This document shows, in pieces, positions 51,805 through 61,245 of a stretch of DNA of 64,000 nt. The position numbers were made by a program, and so were the translations under genes. The stretch is taken from NCBI GenBank assembly GCA_963812085.1, contig CAWETL010000006.1, positions 62,001 through 126,000 of the forward strand. Reading direction: 5' to 3'. The DNA is from SPDF01 sp963812085 (GTDB lineage: Bacteria; Gemmatimonadota; Gemmatimonadetes; Gemmatimonadales; GWC2-71-9). The notes under the pieces are model-generated. The model had not been told where the DNA came from. It made no database searches and was given only the letters and a program-made list of their open reading frames with translations. How positions within the stretch are numbered: the stretch's first letter is position 1; each line of letters opens with the position of its first letter.

Positions 51805-52908
51805 ATGAAGATCACGGCCATCCGCGCGTACCAGATCGACCTGCCCCTGCACGAGGGGAGCTACAAGTGGTCGGGCGGGAACGCCGTCTCGGTGTTCGAC
51901 TCGACGGTGGTTGCCGTCGAGACCGACGAGGGGCACACCGGCTGGGGCGAGATCTGCCCGCTGGGGCCGGCGTATCTCCCTGCATACGCCCGTGGCGCGC
52001 GGGCCGGCATCGCCGAACTGGCCCCGCAGCTCCTCGGCGCCGACCCCCGCGCGCTGGGCGAGCTCAACGAGCGGATGGACGCCGCCATGCGGGGCCATCC
52101 GTACGTCAAGTCGGCCATCGACATGGCCTGCTGGGACCTCCTGGGCCAGGTCAGCGGGCTCCCGGTGGCCACCCTGATGGGCGGCCACGTCGGCGCCGAT
52201 TTCGCGCTCTACCGCGCGATCTCCCAGGAGTCGCCGGAGGAAATGGCCCGCCGCGTGGCGCTGTACCGGTCGGAGGGGTACCGGAAATTCCAGCTCAAGG
52301 TCGGCGGGGACCCCGACACCGACATCGAACGCATCAAGGCCGCCGCCGCCGTGCTGACGCGGGGCGACGTCCTGATCGCCGACGCCAACACCGGCTGGAC
52401 CCAGCACGCCGCCATCCGGGTGGCCGACGCGGTGCGCGACGTCGACGTGTACCTCGAGCAGCCCTGCCTGACCTACGAGCAGTGCCTGGCGGTGCGCCGC
52501 CACACCGACCGGCCGTTCGTGCTGGACGAGGTCGTGGACGGGATCGACATGGTGGTCCGCGGCGTCGCCGACCAGGCGATGGACGTCATCAATCTCAAGA
52601 TCTCGAAGGTGGGCGGGCTCACGAAGGCGCGGCAGATCCGCGACCTCTGCGTGTCCCTCGGCATCGCCATGACCATCGAGGACACCTGGGGCGGGGACAT
52701 TACCACCGCGGCCATCGCGCACCTGGCGCACAGCACCCCGGAGCGGTTCCTCTTCTCCTCGACCGACTTCAATTCCTACGTCACCGTGGCGTTCGCCGAT
52801 GGGGCGCCGCAACGTGCCCACGGCCGGCTGGCCGCGTCCCGGGAGCCCGGGCTGGGCATACGCCCCAGGATGGCCCTCCTCGGCAGCCCGGTGTTCGAAT
52901 CACGATGA
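51805..52908 (+). CDS. Enolase-superfamily enzyme (MR/MLE family), possibly cis-3-hydroxyproline dehydratase
   Basis: 367 residues. The capping domain is followed by a barrel with FQLKVGG (catalytic Lys), metal ligands in IADANTGW, YLEQPC and VLDEVV, and the second Lys pair in INLKISKVGG. The Lys motif on both sides is shared with racemases and with cis-3-hydroxy-L-proline dehydratases and proline-betaine epimerases, to which the N-terminus is similar. Substrate assignment is tentative. The ATG at 51805 is the family start. Confidence 0.88.
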   Translation: MKITAIRAYQIDLPLHEGSYKWSGGNAVSVFDSTVVAVETDEGHTGWGEICPLGPAYLPAYARGARAGIAELAPQLLGADPRALGELNERMDAAMRGHPYVKSAIDMACWDLLGQVSGLPVATLMGGHVGADFALYRAISQESPEEMARRVALYRSEGYRKFQLKVGGDPDTDIERIKAAAAVLTRGDVLIADANTGWTQHAAIRVADAVRDVDVYLEQPCLTYEQCLAVRRHTDRPFVLDEVVDGIDMVVRGVADQAMDVINLKISKVGGLTKARQIRDLCVSLGIAMTIEDTWGGDITTAAIAHLAHSTPERFLFSSTDFNSYVTVAFADGAPQRAHGRLAASREPGLGIRPRMALLGSPVFESR

Positions 52909-52960
52909 CTGTCCCGCTCGATCACCCCATCGCGTGCCCGCCACGCGAAGGAGCGCCCCC

Positions 52961-53944
52961 ATGAGCAACGCGCCACTGCCCCTCCTGTACCGCACGGTGC
53001 TCCTGGCGGCCGGCATCGTGGTCATCGCCGCCGGACTTCACGCCGCCTCCGCCACGGTCAACCTGGTGCTCATTTCGGTCCTCCTCGCCATGAGCATTTC
53101 CCCGGTCGTGTACTTCCTGGAACTGCGTGGCATGAAGCACGGCGCCGCGGTCTTGCTCACGGTGCTTGGCGCCTTGGTGCTGGGAGTGCTGATCATCGGG
53201 ACCCTGGCTGCGGCTCTCTCCGGCCTCCAGGAAAAGCTGCCCACCTACCAGGCAGCGCTCTCCAGTTTGCTGCGCGGCGTCGATGAGCAGCTGATGGCTC
53301 GCGGCATCAACCTGCACGAGACGCTCAAGCCCGACACGGCCCGCATTGTCGCGATGGCGCAGCGGATCGTCGGCGGCGCGCTCAGCGCGCTCGGCTACAG
53401 CTTCTTTGCGCTGATCCTCGTCGCACTCGTGCTCCTCGACCTCCCCGCGCGGGGTACGGCCGACGCACCGGCCACCGGCATCAACAGCCGCATCGAGGCC
53501 GTGAGCACGGGTGTCCGCCGCTTCGTCGCGCTGACCGGATTGCTCGGTGCCGGCCAGGCGGCCATCAACCTCCTCGCCATGCTCCTGGTGGGCACCGACT
53601 TCGCCATCGTCTGGGGAGTGGTGTTCTTCCTGCTCAATTTCATCCCGTTCGGGTTTGTCGTGGCCATGCTGCCCCCACTGGCGCTGACGCTGCTGGAGCA
53701 TGGCCCAGCACAGACGGTGGTCTTGCTGGTGGTCTTTGTGGTGGGCAATCTGATATCGGACAATGTGGTGAAGCCCAAGATGATGGGGACAGGCCTCGGC
53801 CTGTCTCCCCTCGTCATCATCCTGTCGCTGTTGTTTTGGTCCTTCGTCCTGGGTCCAGTCGGCGCCATTCTCGCGGTCCCGCTGACCATCGCACTCACGA
53901 CGGTGGCGCCGCTGCTGGCCGGGGGTGTCACCCCGGCTGAATGA
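52961..53944 (+). CDS. AI-2E-family transporter (TqsA/PerM-like)
   Basis: 327 residues. Paired N-terminal helices, a soluble central segment (EKLPTYQAALSSLLRGVDEQ) and later helices with NFIPFGFVVAMLPPLALTLL and VVGNLISDNVVKPKMMGTGL, the conserved family signature. Members export small molecules or ions such as Na+ (or AI-2 in E. coli); the substrate cannot be read here. A GAAGGAG site precedes the ATG. It converges on the pirin gene with a 17-base overlap. Confidence 0.94.
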   Translation: MSNAPLPLLYRTVLLAAGIVVIAAGLHAASATVNLVLISVLLAMSISPVVYFLELRGMKHGAAVLLTVLGALVLGVLIIGTLAAALSGLQEKLPTYQAALSSLLRGVDEQLMARGINLHETLKPDTARIVAMAQRIVGGALSALGYSFFALILVALVLLDLPARGTADAPATGINSRIEAVSTGVRRFVALTGLLGAGQAAINLLAMLLVGTDFAIVWGVVFFLLNFIPFGFVVAMLPPLALTLLEHGPAQTVVLLVVFVVGNLISDNVVKPKMMGTGLGLSPLVIILSLLFWSFVLGPVGAILAVPLTIALTTVAPLLAGGVTPAE

Positions 53945-54836
53945 AGGTGCCGTCGCGGAGGTCCGAGATGGCCTGCTGAAGCTCCTGTCGGGTGTTCATC
54001 ACGATCGGCCCGTACCACGCCACCGGCTCCTCGAGCGGCCGGCCCGACACCAGCAGGAAGCGGATGCCGCGTTCCCCGGCCTGGACGGTGATCTCGTCGC
54101 CCCGGTCGAAGAGGACGAGGGATCGGTTACCCGTCGTTTCGCGAACGATCCGGTCGCTCGTGTCGGTCGCCTCGGTGAGCACCCCGCGCGGCGCCGAGGC
54201 GTTCCGGAAGTCGCCATCTCCCTCGAACACATACGCGAAGGCGTTGCGCGTGGCCTCCACCGGCAGGCTCTTCCGCTGGCCCGGCGGCACCCAGACGTCG
54301 AGATAGCGCGGGTCGGCCGCCACGCCGTCGACCGGCCCGGTCTGGCCCCAGAAGCTTGCCGCAGATGATCCGCACCCTGGTGCCGTCGTCATCGGTCACC
54401 TCGGGGATGTCCTTGGACACGACGTCCTGGTAGCGCGGCGCCGTCATCTTCAGCTGCGAGGGCAGGTTGGCCCAGAGCTGGAAGCCGTGCATGCGGCCCT
54501 GCGGATCTCCCTGCGGCATTTCCTGGTGCATGATGCCCCGCCCCGCCGTCATCCACTGCACGTCCCCCGCGCCGAGGGCGCCCTGGTGTTGCCCAGGCTG
54601 TCGCCGTGGCTCACGGTGCCGGCCAGCACGTAGGTAATGGTTTCGATCCCCCGGTGCGGGTGCCACGGGAACCCCGCGAGGTAGTCGGCGGGGCGCTCAT
54701 TGCGGAAGTCGTCGAAGAGCAGGAAGGGATCGAACTCGGTGGACTTCCCGAAGCCGAAGGCGCGGTGCAGCTTGACCCCGGCACCCTCCATGGTGGGCTG
54801 GGCTTCGATGATTTCCTTGACGGGCCTGATGGACAC
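53928..54836 (-). pseudogene. Pirin-family cupin protein, two frame breaks
   Basis: GTG 54836 follows an AGGAGG site. The first frame gives KLHRAFGFGKSTEFDPFLLF and FPWHPHRGIETITYVLAG, with the Fe-binding His of pirins. After HGDSLGN (about 54590) the match moves frame (GALGAGDVQWMTAGRGIMHQ, then MHGFQLWANLP). It moves again at about 54354, where an extra C in AAGCTTCTGG splits GK from FWGQTGPVDG. The C-terminal part runs to FIQPG. Corrected length is near 300 residues, normal for pirin, a non-heme-iron regulator or quercetinase. The regulatory palindrome at 54869 lies directly upstream. Confidence 0.85.
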
Positions 54837-54864
54837 GGTCGTTCCTCCTGAAGTGGCAAACTCA

Positions 54865-54884
54865 ATTATAGTGTCATAACACTA
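54865..54884 (-). promoter_or_regulatory. TATAAT -10 box with an overlapping palindromic operator, upstream of pirin
   Basis: On the minus strand a perfect TATAAT (54870-54865) lies 29 bases before the pirin GTG. Overlapping its edge is TAGTGT-CATA-ACACTA (54869-54884), a perfect 6-base inverted repeat in an AT-rich island. This is the expected layout for repression by a MarR, HxlR or similar dimeric regulator blocking RNA polymerase. No regulator gene is adjacent. Confidence 0.6.
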
Positions 54885-55020
54885 ATCTTGCCTGTTGGGT
54901 TCCCGCCCAGGACAGAAAGGCAGCGTGGCGCCGCCCCGACCGAAAGGATACCTTCTCGCTCCCCTTTCCGGGACGGGGTCGCCACGAAGGGGCCGCCCTG
55001 GCGCCAACCCACGGAGCCCC

Positions 55021-55470
55021 ATGCACCTGCCCGAGCTCTTTCTGCTGCTGGTACTGCCTGCCAGGGCGCTCGCAGCCCAGACCCCGGACACGACGCTGGG
55101 GACCCTCGAGGTGGCCGTCCAGGGGGTCCGCGCCAGCCAGGGCGGGGCGCTGGTAGTGGCGCTGTATGACCGGGTGCCCGGGTGGCTGGTCCTGGATTCC
55201 GCCCGCGCCGTCCGGCGGCTCCCGGTGGCCGGAGACTCGCTGACGGTCCGGTTCGACAGCCTTCGCTATGGGACCGGCTACGCCGTGGTCGTGATCCACG
55301 ATCGCAATGGCAACGACAAGCTCGACATGCGCTGGCTGCCCTATCCGAAACCGAAGGAAGGCAGCGGTGTGTCGAACAACCACGTGCGGAAGGGCCCGCC
55401 GGAGTACGAGCCCGCCCGTATCACCCTGGCCGACAGCAGTGCCACGATCCTGATCACGATGCGCTACTGA
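55021..55470 (+). CDS. Secreted DUF2141-family protein
   Basis: 149 residues with a signal peptide (LFLLLVLPARALAAQ). The mature domain shows DUF2141 blocks: GTLEVAVQGVRASQGGALVV, VRFDSLRYGTGYAVVVIHDR, NGNDKLDMRWLPYPKPKEG and VSNNHVRKGPP. The function is unknown. The ATG at 55021 follows a GGAG; the upstream open frame is non-coding and extends into the pirin operator. Confidence 0.9.
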   Translation: MHLPELFLLLVLPARALAAQTPDTTLGTLEVAVQGVRASQGGALVVALYDRVPGWLVLDSARAVRRLPVAGDSLTVRFDSLRYGTGYAVVVIHDRNGNDKLDMRWLPYPKPKEGSGVSNNHVRKGPPEYEPARITLADSSATILITMRY

Positions 55471-55504
55471 CCGCCGTTCCGCCTACCTGATCCCGGAGGA
55501 CGTC

Positions 55505-56073
55505 ATGCCCGACCATCCGATGCTCACCGCGCTCTGGATGCCCATCCTGCTCTCGGGGGTGATCGTGTTCGTTGCGAGTTCCGTCATTCACATGATGACC
55601 CCGTGGCACAGCAACGAGTTCCCCCCCTGCCCAACGAGGACGGCGTCATGAAGGCGCTCCGGCCGTTCGCCATCCCGCCGGGCGAGTACATGATCCCCCG
55701 CTGCATGGACCACAAGGAGATGCGGACGCCGGAGTTCCAGGAAAAGCTGAAGCAGGGTCCGGTCGCGATCATGACCGTGCTGCCCAACGGCATGATGAAG
55801 ATGGCCGAGCCGCTGATCAAGTGGTTCATCTATGTCATCGTGGTGAGCATCTTCGCCGCGTACGTGGCGAGCCACGCGGTGCCGGTGGGCGGGTCGTACC
55901 TCGAGGTGTTCCGTTTCGTCGGCGCCACCGCCTTCGCGGCCTATGCCATGGCCCTCTGGCAGGCGCGAATCTGGTATCACCGCGCCCTCGCCACGGTCGT
56001 CCGGTCCACGATTGACGGGCTGCTCTACGCCTGCCTGACCGCCGGGACCTTCGGCTGGCTCTGGCCGCGCTAG
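55505..56073 (+). pseudogene. Membrane protein of unknown function, frameshift in a C homopolymer
   Basis: ATG 55505 (after an AGGAGG site) opens frame 2 with HPMLTALWMPILLSGVIVFV and IHMMTPWHSNEFPP. The downstream frame 1 continues PLPNEDGVMKALRPFAIPPG, MDHKEMRTPEFQEK and two helices (IKWFIYVIVVSIFAAYVASH, FRFVGATAFAAYAMALWQ). The junction is a run of seven C (55621-55627). Eight C would restore a protein of about 189 residues, so a one-base deletion in the run is the break. The family is seen in soil bacteria but has no known function. Confidence 0.82.
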
Positions 56074-56080
56074 CGCGGGC

Positions 56081-56755
56081 TCATCCCCCGAGGAGGGCCG
56101 CGACGCCGACCATCGCCAGGCCGATCGCGGCCATCCCGAGGCCGGTCCAGAATCGGGGGACCCAGGTGAACCTTGCCCATGCCTCGCCCACCAGGAAGAG
56201 CAGCACGATCAGGATGGCGTTCGACACGTGGAGCGCGAGGTGGGGTTCCCGGATGAACAGGAAGGGGACGGCGGCGGGCAGGCACGAGAAGACTTCCAGA
56301 AGGAAGATGGCGAACCCGCCGAGGACGTCGTCCCGCGTCACCCGGGTCGCCCGGATCGTGGCGATCTTGAGATGGCCCCGGAGTGCCGCGAGCACCTTCC
56401 CAAGACTGTCGGGATCATCGGACACGACGACGCCGAGCAGCTTGGGGGCCACTGTCGCCCGAAGCAATTCCAAGGCGGTGTGGTCGTCCGGCGCCGCCTT
56501 CATCGCCTCGGCAAGCCGCGCCCTGCTGCTCCGCTGGCTGATGGACGTCAGCACGTAGAGCACCCCGTCGATGATCCCCCAGGCAAGGTTGCAGCCGATC
56601 GCGGCGACAAGAAGGGTGCGGACCGCCTCCGGGCCGGAGCCTGCCGTCAGTCCCGCCGTGAGCGTGAACGTGAGCACCATGATCAGTCCGCAGAGGACTT
56701 CTGCCAGGCGGTCGGCCGGCTCCAGGTGCCGCTTCGTGAACCCCTCGATGGCCAT
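56081..56755 (-). CDS. Predicted VIT-like integral membrane protein
   Basis: 224 residues. The start (ADRLAEVLCGLIMVLTFTLT, then NLAWGIIDGVLYVLTSISQR) resembles the first two helices of VIT/CCC1-like proteins. A central soluble part (about 90-140) and three C-terminal helices (VLGGFAIFLLEVFSCLPAAV and following) complete it. Metal transport is unproven because the usual acidic metal-binding helices are not evident. Its ATG overlaps the PPK2 stop by one base (TGATG), so they are co-transcribed. Confidence 0.78.
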   Translation of the reverse strand: MAIEGFTKRHLEPADRLAEVLCGLIMVLTFTLTAGLTAGSGPEAVRTLLVAAIGCNLAWGIIDGVLYVLTSISQRSSRARLAEAMKAAPDDHTALELLRATVAPKLLGVVVSDDPDSLGKVLAALRGHLKIATIRATRVTRDDVLGGFAIFLLEVFSCLPAAVPFLFIREPHLALHVSNAILIVLLFLVGEAWARFTWVPRFWTGLGMAAIGLAMVGVAALLGG

Positions 56756-57645
56756 CACGCCCTCCGCCCCCGCGTTGCGCGGGCCGTGGAGCCGCCAGGG
56801 CCGCTGGCGGCCCCGACCCGCGATTCGGCCCGGTGGTACTGCCGTGCGATCCGGCGGAGATCGACCGTCGGCGTCGGCAGCCGCATATCCATCGCCTTCA
56901 GCGTGTCCACGACGATGCGGGCCACTGCCAAGTTGCGGAACCATTTCTTGTTGGACGGGATGACATACCAGGGGGCGTCTTCCGTGGACGTCCGCTCGAT
57001 CGCGTCCTCGTAGGCCGCGACGTATTCGTCCCAGAACTCCCGCTCGGTGTAGTCGCTCTCGCTGATCTTCCAGTGCCGTGCCGGGTCATCGAGACGCTGC
57101 TTGAAGCGCCTGAGCTGCTCGTCGGGGCTGATGTGAAGGTAGAACTTGAGGATGCGCGTCCCGCTGGCGGTGAGCCGCTCCTCGAAATCCCGGATGAATC
57201 CGTAGCGCCGCTTCCAGACGCGTTTCGGCACCAGGTCGTGCACCCGGGTGACCAGCACATCCTCATAGTGCGACCGGTTGAAGACGGCCACCTCGCCCTT
57301 TCCCGGCACCGCTTTCTCGACGCGCCACAGGAAGTCGTGCGACGCCTCCTCCCGGGAGGGCACCTTGAAGGAGTACGCCCGCGCCCCCTGGACGTTCATC
57401 GAGGCCAGCACGTGATTGATCGTGCCGTCCTTGCCCGCGCCGTCGAGTCCCTGGAGGCAAATGAGCAGGGACCGCGTCCCCTCGGAGTAGAGCTTGTACT
57501 GCAGCTGGAAGAGGTCGAGCCCGAGCTTCTCGACGTGGCGCTCGGCCGCGCGCTCCGACGAGTGCTCGGCGGTGAATTCGGGGTCGATCTTTTCCAGCTT
57601 GACCCGGGAGCCGGGTTTCGCCCGGAACAACTTGCGGTAGTTCAC
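56755..57645 (-). CDS. ppk2: Polyphosphate kinase 2 family protein
   Basis: 296 residues. Walker A GLDGAGKDGT (66-75), the lid and Walker B-like motifs FNRSHYEDVLVTRVH, then FYLHISPDEQLRRFKQRLDD and WYVIPSNKKWFRNLAVARIV are the PPK2 signature. These enzymes make nucleotides from polyphosphate or the reverse. GTG 57645 (MNYRKLFRAK) is preferred because CAGGAG lies just ahead; a TTG at 57669 would add eight residues. A CHAD-domain protein, which binds polyphosphate, is encoded 4 kb away. Confidence 0.93.
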   Translation of the reverse strand: MNYRKLFRAKPGSRVKLEKIDPEFTAEHSSERAAERHVEKLGLDLFQLQYKLYSEGTRSLLICLQGLDGAGKDGTINHVLASMNVQGARAYSFKVPSREEASHDFLWRVEKAVPGKGEVAVFNRSHYEDVLVTRVHDLVPKRVWKRRYGFIRDFEERLTASGTRILKFYLHISPDEQLRRFKQRLDDPARHWKISESDYTEREFWDEYVAAYEDAIERTSTEDAPWYVIPSNKKWFRNLAVARIVVDTLKAMDMRLPTPTVDLRRIARQYHRAESRVGAASGPGGSTARATRGRRA

Positions 57646-57786
57646 CGACGTCTCCTGTCGACGAGGCAAGCGAGCGCGCGGGGCAGGACGGAATTGGACT
57701 CACATGAGGACGCGCCCACGAGCATATTCCACCCCGGAGCCGGTGGCCCGCAAGTGCGGCAGGCAAACAGGGGGAGCGCGAACAGC

Positions 57787-59325
57787 ATGCCGGAAGAATC
57801 GACACTGTCGAACCGGGGGAGCCCGAAGCGGTGGCTCGCGGCGCATCCCCTCGCGGCGCTCCTGCTCTTCGGGGCGCTGCTCAGGCTCCTGGCCGCGTTC
57901 TTCAGTCCGGGTTTCCTGGCCTATGATGACCACCACGTGCTGGTGGATCACGCCGATCGCCTCGCGGCCGGCATCCCCCTGCCCCAGACCTACCAGCGGT
58001 CGTTCCTCTATCCGTGGGCCGTCTCGTTAGTCATGACGGCGGTGCGGGCCGCCGGCATTTCCGCCCCCACCACGGAGATGCTGATCGTCCGGCTCCTCCA
58101 GGCAACCGTGTCGCTCCTGGCCATCGTGCTGGTGTACCGGATCCTCGAGCGCCGAGCCGACCGGGAGAGCGCCCTGCTCGGCGGCGCGCTGGTCGCGGCC
58201 CTGTTCATCTTCCCGGTCACGTCGGTCCACCAGTTCGAGGAGGTCGCCTGCCAGGTCCCCCTTCTGGCCGGGTGCTGGTGGCTGGTACGCGCCGAGGACG
58301 GCAGGGAGCGGGCGGCCGCATGGGGGCTTCTTGCCGGGCTGGCCATCGGCACCGCGCTCATCCTGCGCTTTCAGCTCCTGTCGTTCGTCCTGCCGTTGCT
58401 CGTCCTCGCCTGGTTCCGACGCCCGCGCGACGTCGCGCCCGCCCTCACGGCCGGGGTCCTGCTCGTGCTGGCGGTCCAGTGCGCCAGCAACTGGCAGATC
58501 AACGGCGATCCCTGGTATTCCCTCCGGAGGTACTACGGTCCGGTCATGGCGTCGCCCGATGTGCTGGCGACGGACGCCGGCGGCTATCCCTCGGGGCCGC
58601 CCTGGCAGTACCTCCTCACACTGCTCTGGATGTTCATCCCGCCGTTTTCGCTGCTGGCGCTCGCCGCGATGGTCCGCGGCGGCCGGCGGCTTCCGCTCTT
58701 CGGGTTGCCGGCGCTGGCGTTTCTCGTCGCCCACAGCCTCATCGCCAACAAGCAGGAGCGGTTCCTGCTCCCGATCCTGCCGGTCCTGGCGCTCCTCGCC
58801 GGGGCGGGGTTTGCCGGCGTGCGTGCCTGGTTTGACGGACACGGGTGGTCCCGCGCCTACCGCGGGCTCTGGACGTGGGCCGTCGGGCTCAACACGCTGC
58901 TGCTCCTGGTCTCGGTGTTCACCTACGGCAAGAAGGACCGGGTGGCCCCGCTGGTGGCCATCGAGCGGCGTCACGACGCCACCGGCGTCGTCGTGGCGGA
59001 GTATTCGTACGCCTTCAAAGTCCCGGCCTATTACCTCGGCCGGCCGAGGCCGCCGCTCGTCGTCCTTGCGCACCGCGACAGCCTGGCGGCCGACGCCGCC
59101 CGGCTCCGCGCCGGGGCGATTCGGCCCAACTACCTGATCCTGTACAGCAACGACGTCCCGCGTGACAGCGCCGATCTCTCCGTGGCGCTCGACGCCCCGC
59201 TGGGGCGGGTGGCCACGATCTCTCCCAGCCTTGGCGACTGGCTTGCGCACCAGGCCAACCCGGGCCACAACAAGGCCCGGACCGCCGTGGTCTACGCAAT
59301 CGGCATGGCGGCAGCCGGCCCCTGA
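57787..59325 (+). CDS. Integral membrane glycosyltransferase (GT-C fold, GT39/GT22-like)
   Basis: 512 residues with about ten helices. LLRLLAAFFSPGFLAYDDHH carries the acidic DD of the first extracytoplasmic loop. NWQINGDPWYSLRRYYG, LIANKQERFLLPILPVLALL and the late loops are like dolichol/polyprenyl-phosphate-sugar transferases. It would use lipid-linked sugars to glycosylate a lipid or protein. The ATG at 57787 is the best start; the frame is open far upstream but antisense to PPK2. The acceptor is unknown. Confidence 0.82.
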   Translation: MPEESTLSNRGSPKRWLAAHPLAALLLFGALLRLLAAFFSPGFLAYDDHHVLVDHADRLAAGIPLPQTYQRSFLYPWAVSLVMTAVRAAGISAPTTEMLIVRLLQATVSLLAIVLVYRILERRADRESALLGGALVAALFIFPVTSVHQFEEVACQVPLLAGCWWLVRAEDGRERAAAWGLLAGLAIGTALILRFQLLSFVLPLLVLAWFRRPRDVAPALTAGVLLVLAVQCASNWQINGDPWYSLRRYYGPVMASPDVLATDAGGYPSGPPWQYLLTLLWMFIPPFSLLALAAMVRGGRRLPLFGLPALAFLVAHSLIANKQERFLLPILPVLALLAGAGFAGVRAWFDGHGWSRAYRGLWTWAVGLNTLLLLVSVFTYGKKDRVAPLVAIERRHDATGVVVAEYSYAFKVPAYYLGRPRPPLVVLAHRDSLAADAARLRAGAIRPNYLILYSNDVPRDSADLSVALDAPLGRVATISPSLGDWLAHQANPGHNKARTAVVYAIGMAAAGP

Positions 59326-59399
59326 CGCGCCCGCCGGGCGGGGAGTAGGTTGGCGGTCGGGGGAATGGGCAACCGCCGACATGCGTGAAGGGAGGCGTC

Positions 59400-60301
59400 G
59401 TGGCCACCGCGCGAGACCTCAACTTCGTCTACACCACCATCGACCGCCTCTTCCGGCTCAGCATCGGCGAGCAGGCGGATTTCAGCGGCGCGATGTACGA
59501 CGGCGACTTCACGCTCTCGCTGGAAGCCGCCCAGCGCCGCAAGCACGAGTTCGTCGCCGACCGGCTCGACGTCGTCGCCGGGACGAGGGTGCTGGACCTC
59601 GGCTGTGGTTGGGGGCCGTTCCTGGAGTTCGTGCGGCGGCGGGGCGCCGCCGGCGTCGGAGTCACACTCTCCCGCGGGCAGGCGGCCGCGTGCCGCCGCC
59701 ACGGTCTCGACGTGCACGTGATGGACTGTCGTGCGGTCACCCGCGACACCTTCGGCGGCTTCGATGCGGTGGCGAGCCTGGGCGCCTTCGAGCACTTCTG
59801 CTCGCGGGAGGAGTTCGCCGCCGGGCGAGCAGGAGGAGATCTACGCCAGACTGTTCAAGTCGGTGCGTACCCTGCTGCCCGCGGGCGGGCGATTCTACCT
59901 CCAGACCATGGTGTTCGGGCGGAACATGATCCCGCCGGAGCAGATGAGCCTCGATGCGCCCCGCCTCTCGGACGCCCACGTGCTGGCGCTGATGCAGGCG
60001 ACGTTTCCGGGCTCCTGGCTGCCCTCGGGGCTCGAGCAGCTCGGTGCGCACGGCGGCGCCCGGCTTCCGGATGACGTACTCCAGCAGCGGCCGGCTCGAC
60101 TACATCGAGACCATCCGGCAGTGGCAGCGGCGATTCGGCGAGTTCGGATTCCGGAAGCTGGCCGTGAAGCTGACCCTGCTCCCCCGGTATCTTACGAGCA
60201 GGGATTTTCGCAACGCCTTCACCTCCGGCATCAGCGCCAACACGATCTGCTTCGAGCGGGAGCTGCTCGATCACTATCGCATCGTCTTCGAGGCCGTGTG
60301 A
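59400..60301 (+). pseudogene. Cyclopropane-fatty-acid-synthase-like SAM methyltransferase, two frame breaks
   Basis: A GTG at 59400 follows a GGGAGG site. The first frame (FVYTTIDRLFRLSIGEQADF, VLDLGCGWGPFLEFVRRRG, FDAVASLGAFEHFCSREEF) is the SAM-binding half. The match moves to frame 1 at about 59822 (EEIYARLFKSVRTLLPAGGR, then LQTMVFGRNM) and to frame 2 at about 60040, where an extra G in CTCGGTGCG separates LEQL from VRTAAPGFRMTY. The C-terminal part runs through NTICFERELLDHYR. Corrected length is about 300 residues, consistent with CFA-synthase-like enzymes that methylate lipids. Confidence 0.78.
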
Positions 60302-60332
60302 CCGGCCCCTCCCCCGCTCCGGGCTGGGATTC

Positions 60333-61233
60333 ATGCATCGGCTGATCGCCATCCTGTTGCTCTGTTCGGCCACGCCCGCGCTGGCCCAGAACCTTGACCC
60401 CCGCTCGTTCGTGAACACCCCCATCGGAATCAATTTCGTCATCGGTGGTTACGCGTACTCGACCGGGAACGTGCTCTTCGATCCCTCCGTCGCCCTCAAG
60501 GATGCGGAACTCACGATCCAGGGCCCGAACTTCGGCTACGCCCGCTCGCTCGACCTCTGGGGCAAGTCCGGCAAGTTCGACGGCGCCCTCGGCTGGGCCT
60601 GTGCCGACGGCCACGCGGATGTCGAGGGAGTGCAGGTGACGCGAAGCGTCTGCGGCGCGACCGACCCCACGGCCCACATCTCGGTGAATTTCATCGGCGC
60701 CCCGGCGCTCACCATGCGCGAGTACTCCGACGTACAAGCAGAACATCCTGGTCGGCGCGGGCTTCCGGGTCACCGCACCCCTCGGGCAGTATGACCCGAC
60801 CAAGCTGGTGAACATCAGCACCAACCGGTGGTCGTTCAAGCCGGAGCTCGGCCTGTCGAAGCAGACCGGCCGGCTCACCCTCGAGTTCCTGGGCACCGCC
60901 ACGTTCTTCACGACCAACAACGATTTCCTCGACGGACACGAGCAGTCCCAGGCCCCGCTGTATTCCGCTCAAGTGAACGTGATCTACACCTTCCGGTCGG
61001 GAATCTGGGGCGGCCTGGGCGGCCTGTTCTACGCGGGGGGATCGACTCGCACCGACGGCGGGCCGGCGTCGGAACAGCAGGAAAACACCCGCGGCGGGGC
61101 GGTGCTCGTCTTCCCATTTGGCAAGCAGAATTCACTCAAGGCGTACTGGACCAGCGGCGTGTGGACCCGAACCGGGACCGACTTCGACACCTTCGTGGTG
61201 ACCTGGATCCATCTGTGGGGCGGGAAGCGCTGA
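60333..61233 (+). pseudogene. Outer-membrane beta-barrel (phenol/MetA-degradation-type transporter), one frame break
   Basis: The signal peptide (LIAILLLCSATPALAQ) and barrel strands (INFVIGGYAYSTGNVLFDPS, FGYARSLDLWGKSGKFDGAL) are in the first frame. At about 60732 an extra G in CCGACGTACAAG separates REYSD from YKQNILVGAGFRVTAPLGQY. The second frame ends in the alternating strands of an outer-membrane barrel (QVNVIYTFRSGIWGGLGGLF, DTFVVTWIHLW). Corrected length is about 299 residues, like PF13557 porin-type proteins. It lies 31 bases after the methyltransferase. Confidence 0.8.
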
Positions 61234-61245
61234 GTCCCGTGCCGG

